The notes under the pieces are model-generated. The model saw only the letters and a program-made list of their open reading frames with translations, was not told the origin of the DNA and did no database searches. The position numbers and the translations under genes are program-made. From Bradyrhizobium sp. AZCC 1610 (lineage in GTDB: Bacteria > Pseudomonadota > Alphaproteobacteria > Rhizobiales > Xanthobacteraceae), in the NCBI RefSeq assembly GCF_036924515.1, contig NZ_JAZHRR010000001.1, positions 529,001-593,000 on the forward strand: a stretch of DNA of 64,000 nt, given 5' to 3'. The first letter of the stretch is position 1, and each line of letters opens with the position of its first letter. Below, in pieces: positions 7,755 through 15,408 of the stretch.

Positions 7755-8645
7755 ATGCGTTTCGATCTGGTCGATCTTCAGCTCTTCATCGCGGTGGCGG
7801 AGACGCGCAGCATCACCAACGGCGCGGCAAAGGTTCATCTCGCGCTGGCCTCGGCGAGCGCGCGGATCAAGGGACTGGAAGAAGCGCTCGGCGTATCGCT
7901 GCTGACGCGTGGCCGCCGCGGCGTCGAGCTGACGCCGGCCGGTGAAAGCCTGCTCGATCATGCAAGGGTCGTGATCCACAATGTCGAGGCGATGCGCGGC
8001 GATCTGGCCGCTTTTGCCCGCGGTGTGAAGGCGACGGTCCGCCTGCTCGCGAATACGTCAAGCATCTCTGAATATCTGCCGAAGGCCCTTGCCGCCTTTC
8101 TCAGCCAGCATCCCCACATCTCGATCGATGTCGAAGAGCGCGAAAGCGCGGACATCGCCCGCGCAATCGCCAGCGGCAGCGCCGATCTGGGGCTCGCGGC
8201 CGAACATGCGCTGCCCGGCAATATCGAGCGGATCCCGTTCAGCGAGGACCGCCTGGTGCTGGTTGCTCCACGCGACGGGGACCTTGCGAACCGGCGGCAG
8301 GTCGATTTCAGTGAAGTGGTGGATCGCGACTTTGTCGGCCTTATCACCTCCAGCGCGCTGCATGCCCACGTCGCCGGACACGCCGCAAGGCTCGGCGCGC
8401 GGCTGCGTTTCCGCGCCCGGATGAACAATTTCGATGCGATCGGCCAGATGGTCGCCGCCGGTATCGGGGTTGCTGTGATGCCCGAGGTCGCCGCAAAACG
8501 TTGCGCGCGTTCGATGAAGATTAATACGATCAGGATCAGGGATTCCTGGGCCGACCGGCGGCTTGCGATCTGCGCCCGCAGTTTCAAGGCGCTGCCGCGA
8601 CCGGCAAAACAGCTGGCGGACTATTTGCGCAACGCGGTGCTGTGA
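7755..8645 (+). CDS. LysR-type transcriptional regulator
   Basis: A 296-residue protein with an N-terminal winged helix-turn-helix (about residues 3-62; L-Q-L-F-I-A-V-A-E-T-R-S-I-T then A-L-G-V-S-L-L-T-R) and a C-terminal substrate-binding domain of normal length. ATG 7755 has CGAGGAA just upstream and is chosen over a TTG at 7737. It is divergent from the TSUP exporter gene and ends three bases before the convergent Bug receptor gene, so it may control the exporter, the receptor or both. The effector is unknown. Confidence 0.92.
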   Translation: MRFDLVDLQLFIAVAETRSITNGAAKVHLALASASARIKGLEEALGVSLLTRGRRGVELTPAGESLLDHARVVIHNVEAMRGDLAAFARGVKATVRLLANTSSISEYLPKALAAFLSQHPHISIDVEERESADIARAIASGSADLGLAAEHALPGNIERIPFSEDRLVLVAPRDGDLANRRQVDFSEVVDRDFVGLITSSALHAHVAGHAARLGARLRFRARMNNFDAIGQMVAAGIGVAVMPEVAAKRCARSMKINTIRIRDSWADRRLAICARSFKALPRPAKQLADYLRNAVL

Positions 8646-8648
8646 CGC

Positions 8649-9615
8649 TCACTTTACCTTGTCGAGGCCGGCGGCCTTGATGACGCGCGCCCATTTTTGG
8701 GTCTCGGCTCCGATGTAGTCGCGAAAATGCGCCGGCGTGTTACCAGCGACCGTCAGGCCCTGATCGGCGAGCTTCTGCTTGACCTGCGGATCGTTCATTG
8801 CCTCGTTGGCAAGGCGGTTCAGGGTGGTGACGATCGCCTCAGACGTCCCGCGCGGCGCGATCATGCCGTACCAGTTTTCGATCAGGAGATCGGGCATGCC
8901 TACCTCCGCGGTGGTCGGCACGTCGGGTGAGGTGGGCGCGCGTTTCGGAGCGCCAAGCGCAATCGGGCGCAGGGTGCCCGCCTTGATGTGCGGCAGCAGC
9001 ACCGGCAAATCGAGGAACGCCATCTGCACCTGCTGGCCGAGCAGATCGTTGATGGCGGGCGCAGCGCCGCGGTAAGGCACGTGCACAATGTCGATCCTGG
9101 CCGTCTGCTTGAGCAGTTCACCGGCAAGATGCGGCATGCCGCCGACGCCGGCGGATGCGAAATTGAGTTTTCCGGGCTGGGCCTTGGCGAGCGCGACCAG
9201 CTCCTTCATGTCGCCGGCGGGCACGTTGCTGGCGACAACAAGCATTTCCGGCACCGTCGTCACCAGCGTGACGGGCGCAAAGTCCTTCGTTACGTCGTAG
9301 GGCACCTTTTCCATCGTCGGGTTGATGACCAGCGCGCTCGCGCTCACGATCCCGATCGTGTAGCCGTCGGGGACGGCCTTTGCGATCGCGTCAGTGCCGA
9401 GCACGCCGGCCTGCCCGCCGCGATTGTCGATCACAACCGGCTGCTTCGTGATCTCGGACATGCGCTGGCCGACCAGGCGCGCGATGATGTCGTTGGGGGC
9501 CGCCGGGTGGGAACGGAACGATCAGCCGGATCGGTTTGCTCGGGAAATCCTGCGCTGCCGCCGCCGCCGGCAGCAGCACGGACAATCCGGTGAGAAGCAC
9601 GCGAAGAGCCTGCAT
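8649..9615 (-). pseudogene. Bug/TctC family periplasmic solute receptor, interrupted by a +1 frameshift
   Basis: Reading from ATG 9615 gives a signal peptide (hydrophobic stretch ending A-A-A-A-A-Q) and the family start F-P-S-K-P-I-R-L-I-V-P-F-P-P-G-G-P. The frame then breaks at a run of five G (9495-9499, C on the coding strand). In the +1 frame the expected N-D-I-I-A-R-L-V continues into a complete Bug protein (V-V-I-D-N-R-G-G-Q-A-G, V-P-Y-R-G-A-A-P-A, W-Y-G-M-I-A-P) ending at 8649. Removing one C restores 321 residues, the normal family length. Bug receptors bind small carboxylates for TTT transporters or signalling. The break is either a real mutation or a homopolymer sequencing error; without the correction the signal peptide is lost. 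Confidence 0.85.
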
Positions 9616-9714
9616 GGAAGCCTCCGGTAATTTTGCCACGGCCGCAATGCAAGGTGCTGTCGATTGCGGCGGGAGCCAAGTTTCTAAAAACAAGCCTCGT
9701 CAAAGCAAGCCTTG

Positions 9715-10242
9715 TCAGAGCAGGAGTTCGTCGGTGCGCGCGAGCCTGACCGATCGTTGGGTGATCAGGTTGCCCCAGACCCAGTTGTGGTGACGAATGA
9801 CGCTCGCCGCGTCGAGGTGGGGACGGTCGTTCAAGGTGTGGGCGTCCATTACCACGACGACATCGTAATGGTTCGAAACGGCAGACCGCACGGTCGCGTC
9901 GACACAAAAATCGGTTGCCCATCCCGTGATGAGGATCCGGTCCGGTGCGATCGCTTGCAGGCGAGCGGACAGGTCGGTCCCGGCGAAAGGATCGTTCAGG
10001 GTCTTCCGAACCACGATATCGGTGGGCTCGCGGTGCAGTTCTGGAAGAAGCGCCCAGCCGGGCGTTTCCGGCTCGAAATCGTCGCCCTTGCCGCCGCAAT
10101 GCTGGACGAAGATGACCGTGCCAGACCGTTCGCGGACCTTGGCAGCGAGGTGGTTGATGCGCTCGACGACATCGCGCAGATCGTGCTTCGGCTCCCCGTT
10201 GAGGAGCCCGACCTGCATATCGACGACGATCAATGCATCCAT
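9715..10242 (-). CDS. Cysteine hydrolase, isochorismatase/nicotinamidase superfamily
   Basis: A 175-residue protein with the full catalytic triad of the superfamily: Asp8 in V-V-D-M-Q, Lys80 in V-R-K-T, and Cys113 in W-A-T-D-F-C-V-D. These soluble enzymes hydrolyse amides such as nicotinamide, N-carbamoyl compounds or biuret, or the vinyl ether of isochorismate; the substrate is not evident here. An AGGAC site lies ahead of ATG 10242. The gene follows hisN-like 10266-11045 on the same strand with a 23-base gap, so they may be cotranscribed. Downstream lies the frameshifted Bug gene. Confidence 0.9.
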   Translation of the reverse strand: MDALIVVDMQVGLLNGEPKHDLRDVVERINHLAAKVRERSGTVIFVQHCGGKGDDFEPETPGWALLPELHREPTDIVVRKTLNDPFAGTDLSARLQAIAPDRILITGWATDFCVDATVRSAVSNHYDVVVVMDAHTLNDRPHLDAASVIRHHNWVWGNLITQRSVRLARTDELLL

Positions 10243-10265
10243 CGGGGTCCTGCGAGGCTGTGCCG

Positions 10266-11045
10266 CTAGCTGTTCAAGAGTTTCAGCGTGGCCTCGTGCA
10301 CCCGGGCGTCGCCGGCGGCGACGATGCGGCCGCCGCTCTGGGCCGGCTTGCCTTCCCAGTTGGTGACGATGCCGCCGGCGCCGGTGACGATCGGGATCAA
10401 GGCTGCGATGTCGTAGGGCTTGAGCTCGGTCTCGACCACGAGGTCGAGATGGCCGGCCGCCAGCATGCAGTAGGAATAGCAGTCTCCGCCATAGCGCGAC
10501 AGCTTAACCGCACTCTCGACCCGGCCGAAGATTTCGCGGTCGGCGGCGTTCATCAATAGTGGGCTCGTGGTGAAGGAGGTCGCTTCCTTCAGCGAGGCGC
10601 AGCGCCGCGTCGTCAGCCGCCGCTCACCGGACGGCCCGGAATAATGCGCTGAACCGCTATCGCCGGAAAAGCGCTCGCCGATATAGGGCTGGTGCATCAT
10701 GCCGAACACCGGCGTGCCCTTGTGCAACAGCGCGATCAGCGTGCCCCAGATCGGAAATCCCGCGATGAAGGATTTGGTGCCGTCGATCGGATCCAGCACC
10801 CAGACATATTCGGCGTCCTCACGCTCGTTGCCGAACTCCTCGCCGACGATGCCGTGCTGGGGAAAATTGCCCTTGATCAGGCGGCGCATCACCGCTTCCG
10901 CGGCGCGGTCGGCCTCGGTGACCGGATCGAAATCGCTCGCGCTCTTGTTGTCGATGGAGAGCGAGGTCCGGAAGAACGGCAGGATGGTTTCACCGGACGC
11001 AGTCGCGAGGCGGCCGATGAAGGCTGTGAAATCGATGACCGTCAC
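10266..11045 (-). CDS. hisN: Inositol-monophosphatase family phosphatase, probable histidinol-phosphatase (HisN type)
   Basis: A 259-residue protein with the metal-binding motifs of the IMPase fold: G-E69-E-F-G, W-V-L-D85-P-I-D88-G-T, and the C-terminal K-P-Y-D-I-A-A-L-I-P. The D-P-I-D-G-T-K-S-F-I-A-G-F-P sequence and the G-D-C-Y-S-Y-C-M-L-A-A-G segment are typical of the IMPase-type histidinol-phosphatases that replace HisB-type enzymes in actinobacteria and rhizobia. It would dephosphorylate histidinol phosphate in histidine synthesis, using Mg2+. In this order of bacteria the gene often neighbours N-formylglutamate amidohydrolase (histidine breakdown-related) and cpdR, as here. A general inositol or nucleotide phosphatase role cannot be excluded. 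Confidence 0.85.
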   Translation of the reverse strand: MTVIDFTAFIGRLATASGETILPFFRTSLSIDNKSASDFDPVTEADRAAEAVMRRLIKGNFPQHGIVGEEFGNEREDAEYVWVLDPIDGTKSFIAGFPIWGTLIALLHKGTPVFGMMHQPYIGERFSGDSGSAHYSGPSGERRLTTRRCASLKEATSFTTSPLLMNAADREIFGRVESAVKLSRYGGDCYSYCMLAAGHLDLVVETELKPYDIAALIPIVTGAGGIVTNWEGKPAQSGGRIVAAGDARVHEATLKLLNS

Positions 11046-11374
11046 GGCTGTCCCTTACCGCCAATGGAAGAAGAATACCGCCTCTTGCCTAGCCCAATCC
11101 GCACCGTCGCGCACCGCCAACGGCGCGTTATTCCCGTTCGTATTGCGAACTGGCTTTCGAATCGGCTTTCGAAAAGGCTTCGTTTAAGCGTGGATTTTTG
11201 GTTAGCCCTGCCATCACGAAGTTGCGAGTTTTGGCATACCAGCACTGCAGTGGGGCCGGGGCTTGCCCTAGCATCCGTGTAATGCATTGATTTTACTGGC
11301 GTAAATGTCATCGGTCGGCGGTGTTGCTGATCCGCCAGCTTGTTCCAGTTTGGGCCGGAACCCATCCAAAAACT

Positions 11375-11404
11375 CTTGCGTTTTGTGCAGCGCGGCCGCA
11401 TATT
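11375..11404 (+). promoter_or_regulatory. Candidate promoter for the small RNA at 11411
   Basis: A CTTGCG box (11375-11380) and a CATATT box (11399-11404) are separated by 18 bases, placing a start near 11411. The match is only fair. The rest of the gap, 11046-11374, holds a short direct repeat of GGCTTTCGAA near 11150-11175 and nothing else I can interpret. Confidence 0.35.
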
Positions 11405-11410
11405 GTTGCG

Positions 11411-11498
11411 GTGCGGTAGCGCCTGGCGCTATCGCTGCCCTCCTTGGGCGTTTCCTCCCTAGACTTGGGCCGCTTGTTCATTCAAGCGGCCCTTTTTT
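11411..11498 (+). ncRNA. Probable trans-acting small RNA with two CCTCC (anti-Shine-Dalgarno) motifs
   Basis: The gap between the two reverse-strand genes hisN and N-formylglutamate amidohydrolase contains a forward-strand unit of about 88 bases that codes for no protein. It starts with a stable hairpin (11413-11435, GCGGTAGC/GCTATCGC arms), continues as a single-stranded stretch with CCCTCC (11438-11443) and TCCTCCC (11453-11459), and ends with a perfect 10-base-pair hairpin (GGGCCGCTTG/CAAGCGGCCC, 11467-11492) followed by six T. The last is a textbook intrinsic terminator that works only on the forward strand, where no protein gene ends. Unpaired CCUCC motifs are typical of alphaproteobacterial regulatory RNAs that block ribosome binding sites. 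I cannot assign it to a named family. Confidence 0.65.
11467..11498 (+). terminator. Rho-independent terminator of the small RNA
   Basis: A perfect 10-base-pair GC-rich stem with a 6-base loop is followed by TTTTTT on the forward strand only. Confidence 0.85.
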
Positions 11499-11591
11499 CT
11501 TGGCTGAATGCTGCTCGTCATTTCGGATTTTCTTGCTTCATCATTCCGGGCTAGCACCAAGAGGCGCGCCCCGGAATGACGAGGGCAGAAT

Positions 11592-12479
11592 TTACTCCGC
11601 CGCCGCCTGGAACGGGCCCAGATCCCCGAGCGGCACCTGCGCCAGCGCGTCAGCCAGCGCGGCGAAATCGGCGGCCACCTGCGCAAAGCGCGGGCTGCGT
11701 TCGCGCCGCCGCTCGTCCATATAGATCGCGCGATTGAGCTCGAGCTGCACGGTGTGCAGTCCGCTGGCCGGGTTGCCGTAGTGCTCGGTGATGAAGCCGC
11801 CGGCATAGGGCTTGTTGCGGCCGATCGAATAGCCGAGCCCGCTCATGATTTCCTCGACGACATCGGGCAGCAGGCTCGCGCAACTGGTGCCGTAGCGGTC
11901 GCCGATCACGATGTCGGGCCGCCGCGGCTCGTCGCGCGACACGCCGACCGACGGCATCGAATGGCAATCCACCAGGATTACGGTTCCGAACGCCTGATGG
12001 GCCTTGTTGATCAGCCGCCGCAGCGCCCGGTGATAGGGCTTGTAGAGCGCTTCGATCCGCCCCAGCGCGTCGTCGACGGAAAGCCGCTCGCGGTAGATTT
12101 CCTGCCCGTCGCCGACCACGCGCGGAATGGTGCCGAGGCCGCCGGCAACCCGCATCGAGCGGGTATTGGCGAAGCTCGGCAGGCGTCCGGTGAACATGCG
12201 CGGATCGAGCTCATAGGGCTCGCGGTTCACGTCGACATAGGAGCGGGGGAAATTGACCCGGACCGTCGGAAAGCCCTGCGCGCTCAGGTCTCCGATCAGT
12301 TCATCCATGAACGAATCCTCGGAGCGGCGCAGCGCGGCAAGGTCGATCCGGGAGGCATTGAGAAATTCGAGCGGATAGACCGAGCCGGAATGGGGCGAGT
12401 TGAAGATGATCGGCGCCCGCCAGTGCGCCGGCTCCAGGATCTCGAACGGGGGCGACAGCTCGCCATCAAACTGGGTCAT
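11592..12479 (-). CDS. N-formylglutamate amidohydrolase
   Basis: A 295-residue protein with the family's landmarks: F-N-S-P-H-S-G near residue 30, F-P-R-S-Y-V-D-V-N-R-E-P-Y-E-L-D near 80, V-D-C-H-S-M-P near 165, and a G-F-I-T-E-H-Y-G segment further on, supplying metal and substrate contacts. The enzyme deformylates N-formyl-L-glutamate at the end of one histidine degradation route. ATG 12479 begins the conserved region; an upstream codon at 12509 would add ten residues. The neighbourhood with a hisN-like gene and cpdR is typical for this bacterial group. Confidence 0.92.
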   Translation of the reverse strand: MTQFDGELSPPFEILEPAHWRAPIIFNSPHSGSVYPLEFLNASRIDLAALRRSEDSFMDELIGDLSAQGFPTVRVNFPRSYVDVNREPYELDPRMFTGRLPSFANTRSMRVAGGLGTIPRVVGDGQEIYRERLSVDDALGRIEALYKPYHRALRRLINKAHQAFGTVILVDCHSMPSVGVSRDEPRRPDIVIGDRYGTSCASLLPDVVEEIMSGLGYSIGRNKPYAGGFITEHYGNPASGLHTVQLELNRAIYMDERRRERSPRFAQVAADFAALADALAQVPLGDLGPFQAAAE

Positions 12480-12800
12480 CGTGGGGCGCCGTCCCTTGAA
12501 TGTCCGCATTCCCTTTGGGCCGATCGATCATGCGATCGATTCTGCCGGCGAAGGGCAGGGCTTTGTAAGGATGTATTGTCCGTAATCGTAATCATTCTGC
12601 CAAGGGAAAAAAGCCGCCGTCCTCCTGGAAGTGTCGCAAACGCCTGAAAAGCGCCGCCTTGATCGATCTTGGTAGGTTTCGCTACAGAAATAGCGCCGCT
12701 CACCACCGCCAAGAAGTAATTACCTTTCACCCGAAATTTACCCTCTGTCGGGCTTAGTGGGCGCAATGATCCTCCAAGCCGGGTTCGACGACTGACCGCC

Positions 12801-13160
12801 ATGCACAAGATCCTCCTCGCCGAAGACGACAACGACATGCGCCGCTTCCTGGTCAAGGCACTGGAAAACGCGGGGTTTCAGGTCTCGCCCCACGACAATG
12901 GCTTGTCGGCCTACCAGCGGCTGCGCGAGGAGCCGTTCGAGATGCTGCTAACCGATATCGTGATGCCGGAAATGGACGGCATCGAGCTGGCGCGCCGCGC
13001 CTCGGAACTCGACCCCGACATCAAGATCATGTTCATCACCGGCTTTGCCGCGGTCGCGCTGAATTCCGATTCGGCAGCGCCTAAGAATGCCAAGGTGCTG
13101 GCCAAGCCGGTTCACCTGCGCGAACTGGTCAGCGAAGTGAACAAGATGCTGGCGGCCTGA
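12801..13160 (+). CDS. cpdR: Response regulator CpdR, single receiver domain
   Basis: A 119-residue stand-alone receiver domain. Phospho-acceptor Asp52 lies in L-L-T-D-I-V-M-P-E-M-D-G, acidic residues E8-D9-D10 bind Mg2+, Thr80 is the switch residue in M-F-I-T-G-F-A-A-V-A, and Lys102 is the conserved lysine. The sequence A-L-E-N-A-G-F, L-L-T-D-I-V-M-P-E-M-D-G-I-E-L-A-R-R and A-P-K-N-A-K-V-L is close to CpdR of Caulobacter and rhizobia. Unphosphorylated CpdR is an adaptor that brings substrates such as PdeA to the ClpXP protease at the cell pole, tying proteolysis to the CckA-ChpT phosphorelay. The 321-base gap upstream (12480-12800) shows no gene and no clear CtrA box. Confidence 0.95.
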   Translation: MHKILLAEDDNDMRRFLVKALENAGFQVSPHDNGLSAYQRLREEPFEMLLTDIVMPEMDGIELARRASELDPDIKIMFITGFAAVALNSDSAAPKNAKVLAKPVHLRELVSEVNKMLAA

Positions 13161-13211
13161 TTCGGCCTCGATTTCCCTCGAAATCACACCAGAAATTACT
13201 CTGCAGCGTCC

Positions 13212-13240
13212 TTGCCCGGGCGCTTTGGAGCCGATATACG
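13212..13240 (+). promoter_or_regulatory. Candidate promoter of tRNA-Val
   Basis: TTGCCC (13212-13217) and TATACG (13235-13240) are 17 bases apart and would start transcription near 13247, about 48 bases before the mature tRNA. Confidence 0.5.
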
Positions 13241-13270
13241 GACCCCACCCAATACGAATAAAGCTGGAGC

Positions 13271-13288
13271 GGGATGACCAGTCATCCC
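13271..13288 (+). other. Perfect hairpin GGGATGAC-CA-GTCATCCC in the tRNA leader
   Basis: An 8-base-pair hairpin with a 2-base spacer lies six bases before the mature tRNA 5' end. It may help processing of the precursor; no T tract follows, so it is not an obvious terminator for cpdR. Confidence 0.45.
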
Positions 13289-13294
13289 ATTCTG

Positions 13295-13369
13295 GGGCGC
13301 GTAGCTCAGCGGGAGAGCACTACCTTGACATGGTAGGGGTCACAGGTTCGATCCCTGTCGCGCCCACCA
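13295..13369 (+). tRNA. tRNA-Val (anticodon GAC)
   Basis: A 75-base tRNA with encoded CCA. The acceptor stem GGGCGCG pairs with CGCGCCC, the D arm is GCTC-AGCGGGA-GAGC, the anticodon stem CTACC/GGTAG encloses loop TTGACAT with anticodon GAC, and the T arm carries the canonical GGTTCGATC. It reads GUC/GUU valine codons. Confidence 0.97.
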
Positions 13370-13396
13370 GCCTTCGCTCGCGAAGCGAGTGAAGGC
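13370..13396 (+). terminator. Hairpin directly after tRNA-Val
   Basis: GCCTTC-G-CTCGC pairs with GCGAG-T-GAAGGC around a GAA loop. No T tract follows, so it may be a 3' processing or weak termination structure, or one arm of a dispersed palindrome. Confidence 0.45.
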
Positions 13397-13499
13397 TGCC
13401 GCGCCGAAGCCCAACGGGCGAAGGCGGGCTTGTGTCCGCGAGCTACGGCTCGGCAAGCCACAAGAACCCAGCCACTACGATGTGACCCCGGCAAACACC

Positions 13500-15263
13500 T
13501 CACACCGGTAACCCCGCCTTGAGTAGCCCCGCCTCATGACGCGCCCGGTCGGCGTCCTGCTTGTAATGCTGGGTGGCGAGATAGCTGGCCACCGAGAAAG
13601 TCGGTTCAAGCTTCACGACCTCAGCGGCATGGGCGGCGGCGGCAACGGTATTGCCCATCTGCGCGAAGATGGCCGCGAGGAAGGCGTGATGGGTGTGGTC
13701 GGGCCGCGTGATCCGCGCGAAGGCTTCGGCGGCTTCCGCGAATCTCTCGGCGCAGTAGAGGGCGCGGCCGAGGTGGTTCCAGAAGCGCTCGGGGTGGTAC
13801 GGATTGAGGCGCATTGCCTTCCTGATCCAGTCGATCCCCTCTTCCGGCCGCCCCAGCCAGGTCAGAAACTCGCCCTGCTGCACCACGATCAGATCATAGT
13901 TCGGATTGAGCGCAATTGCGCGTTCCTGATGATACGCCGCCTTGTCATGATCGTTGCGCGTCAGGTTGACCGCAGCCAGGATGCGGTGAACGTCGCTGTC
14001 GTTATCATCCAGCGCTAGCGCAATCTGCAACTCGTCAGCGACCCGCTGAAAGGTGGCGTCGCGATCCGCGCACCATCCATAGACCCAGGTCTGGCCCAGC
14101 ACGCAGGCTTTCCAGGCATGCGCGTGCGCGTAGTTCGGATCGAGCGCGATGGCGCGATCAAGCAGAAGCTGCGCCTCTGCGTTGGCGTCGCGCTGCGAGC
14201 GATGGTGCAGCACTTTGGCAGCGAGGACGCATTCATACGCGGCCATGTTGTCGGTTGGCTTGCGCTTTACGCGTTCCTGCGTGGCCGCTTCGACGCGGCC
14301 GGGAAGCGTTGCAACGATCGCGCCGGTCACTTCGTCCTGGATGGCGAAGATGTCTTCCAGCTTGCGGTCGTAGCGCTCGGCCCAGATGTGCCGGTCGGTT
14401 TGAGCGTCGATCAACTGCACGGTGACGCGGACGCGATCGCCAACCTTGCGCACACTGCCTTCGAGGACGTATTCGACGCCGAGCTCGCGCGCGACCTCCT
14501 GCACCTTTACGGCTTTGCCCTTGTGCACGAAGGTCGAGTTGCGCGAGATGACGAGCAGGTCACGGAAGCGCGACAGCTCGGTGATGATGTCCTCGGTGAG
14601 GCCGTCCGCAAAGAATTCCTGCTCCGGATCGCCGCTCATGTTCACCAGCGGCAGCACGGCGATGGATGGCTTTCTGGTAACGGGTGTTGCCGAAGCCTCC
14701 TTGCTGCTTTCGAGCGCTGCGATCGTGGCTGACTCGAGCCGCACCCGGAAGACATGGATCGGGCGGGTGATATTCTTGACGCTCTGCTCGCCGAGATCCT
14801 CGAATGCGATCTCGTCCAGCCGATCACCGACTTGATCGCGCACCGCGCCCGAGATGCAGATGCCACCCGGTTCGGCGAGCGCCTCGAGGCGCGCCGCGAC
14901 GTTGACGCCGTCGCCGAAAATGTCGTTTTCCTCGACGATCACGTCGCCGAGATTGATGCCGATGCGGAACTGAATCCACCGGGCCGGCGACACATCGGCA
15001 TTGCGCCGCGCCATCCTGCGCTGGACCTCGGCCGCGCACAGCACCGCGTCCGCAACACTCTGGAATTCGACCAGCAGCCCATCGCCGGTTGTCTTGATGA
15101 TGCGACCGCGATTCTTGGCGATGGCCGGGTCGATGAGCTCGAGCCGGTGGGTCTTGAGACGGGCGAGCGTGCCCGACTCGTCGACCTCCATCAGCCGGCT
15201 GTAGCCGACCATGTCGGCGGCAAGGATCGCTGCGAGTCTTCGCTCAGGTCCAGGCGCCTGCAT
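13500..15263 (-). CDS. Class III adenylate/guanylate cyclase-domain protein with TolB-like and TPR regions (second copy)
   Basis: A 587-residue protein with an N-terminal class III cyclase domain (metal Asp17 in A-A-D-M-V-G-Y-S-R and Asp61 in T-T-G-D-G-L-L-V-E-F, then F-G-D-G-V-N-V-A-A-R-L-E), a TolB-like middle region (I-A-V-L-P-L-V-N-M-S-G-D-P, F-F-A-D-G-L-T-E-D-I) and C-terminal TPRs containing repeated L-D-P/L-N-P-N-Y motifs. ATG 15263 has GAGAGG five bases upstream; a longer frame to 15356 exists, but its extra residues are read from a tandem repeat and are unlikely to be real. Same architecture as 4180-5994. Probably a soluble signalling cyclase; the nucleotide and the partner are unknown. 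Confidence 0.88.
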   Translation of the reverse strand: MQAPGPERRLAAILAADMVGYSRLMEVDESGTLARLKTHRLELIDPAIAKNRGRIIKTTGDGLLVEFQSVADAVLCAAEVQRRMARRNADVSPARWIQFRIGINLGDVIVEENDIFGDGVNVAARLEALAEPGGICISGAVRDQVGDRLDEIAFEDLGEQSVKNITRPIHVFRVRLESATIAALESSKEASATPVTRKPSIAVLPLVNMSGDPEQEFFADGLTEDIITELSRFRDLLVISRNSTFVHKGKAVKVQEVARELGVEYVLEGSVRKVGDRVRVTVQLIDAQTDRHIWAERYDRKLEDIFAIQDEVTGAIVATLPGRVEAATQERVKRKPTDNMAAYECVLAAKVLHHRSQRDANAEAQLLLDRAIALDPNYAHAHAWKACVLGQTWVYGWCADRDATFQRVADELQIALALDDNDSDVHRILAAVNLTRNDHDKAAYHQERAIALNPNYDLIVVQQGEFLTWLGRPEEGIDWIRKAMRLNPYHPERFWNHLGRALYCAERFAEAAEAFARITRPDHTHHAFLAAIFAQMGNTVAAAAHAAEVVKLEPTFSVASYLATQHYKQDADRARHEAGLLKAGLPV

Positions 15264-15313
15264 TTTCGCCTCTCGGGCAAGCAGTCTAGCAGAATTGGCG
15301 CGTGAGCCAAGGC

Positions 15314-15364
15314 TGCATCCGGGATGCAAGGGTGCATCCGGGATGCAAGGGTGCATCCGGGATG
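15314..15364. repeat. Short tandem repeat, 19-base unit, about 2.7 copies
   Basis: Two exact copies of TGCATCCGGGATGCAAGGG are followed by a partial third. Each unit contains the palindrome TGCATCCGGGATGCA. It lies upstream of the cyclase gene, just after the end of opgH. Confidence 0.9.
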
Positions 15365-15408
15365 ACGGCAGCCGCAGTTCTCAAGCAGCAGGAAGGTGGA
15401 TCCTGCAA

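Noticed and set aside
11459..11806. Reverse-strand protein of 115 codons covering the small RNA
   Set aside because: It crosses the terminator and the end of the N-formylglutamate amidohydrolase gene in another frame and has no ribosome site.
13370..13500. Integration site for a mobile element at tRNA-Val
   Set aside because: There is no repeat of the tRNA 3' end downstream, no integrase, and no change in gene character.
15314..15364. CRISPR-like array
   Set aside because: The repeats are directly adjacent with no spacers, only about 2.7 copies, and no cas gene is present.
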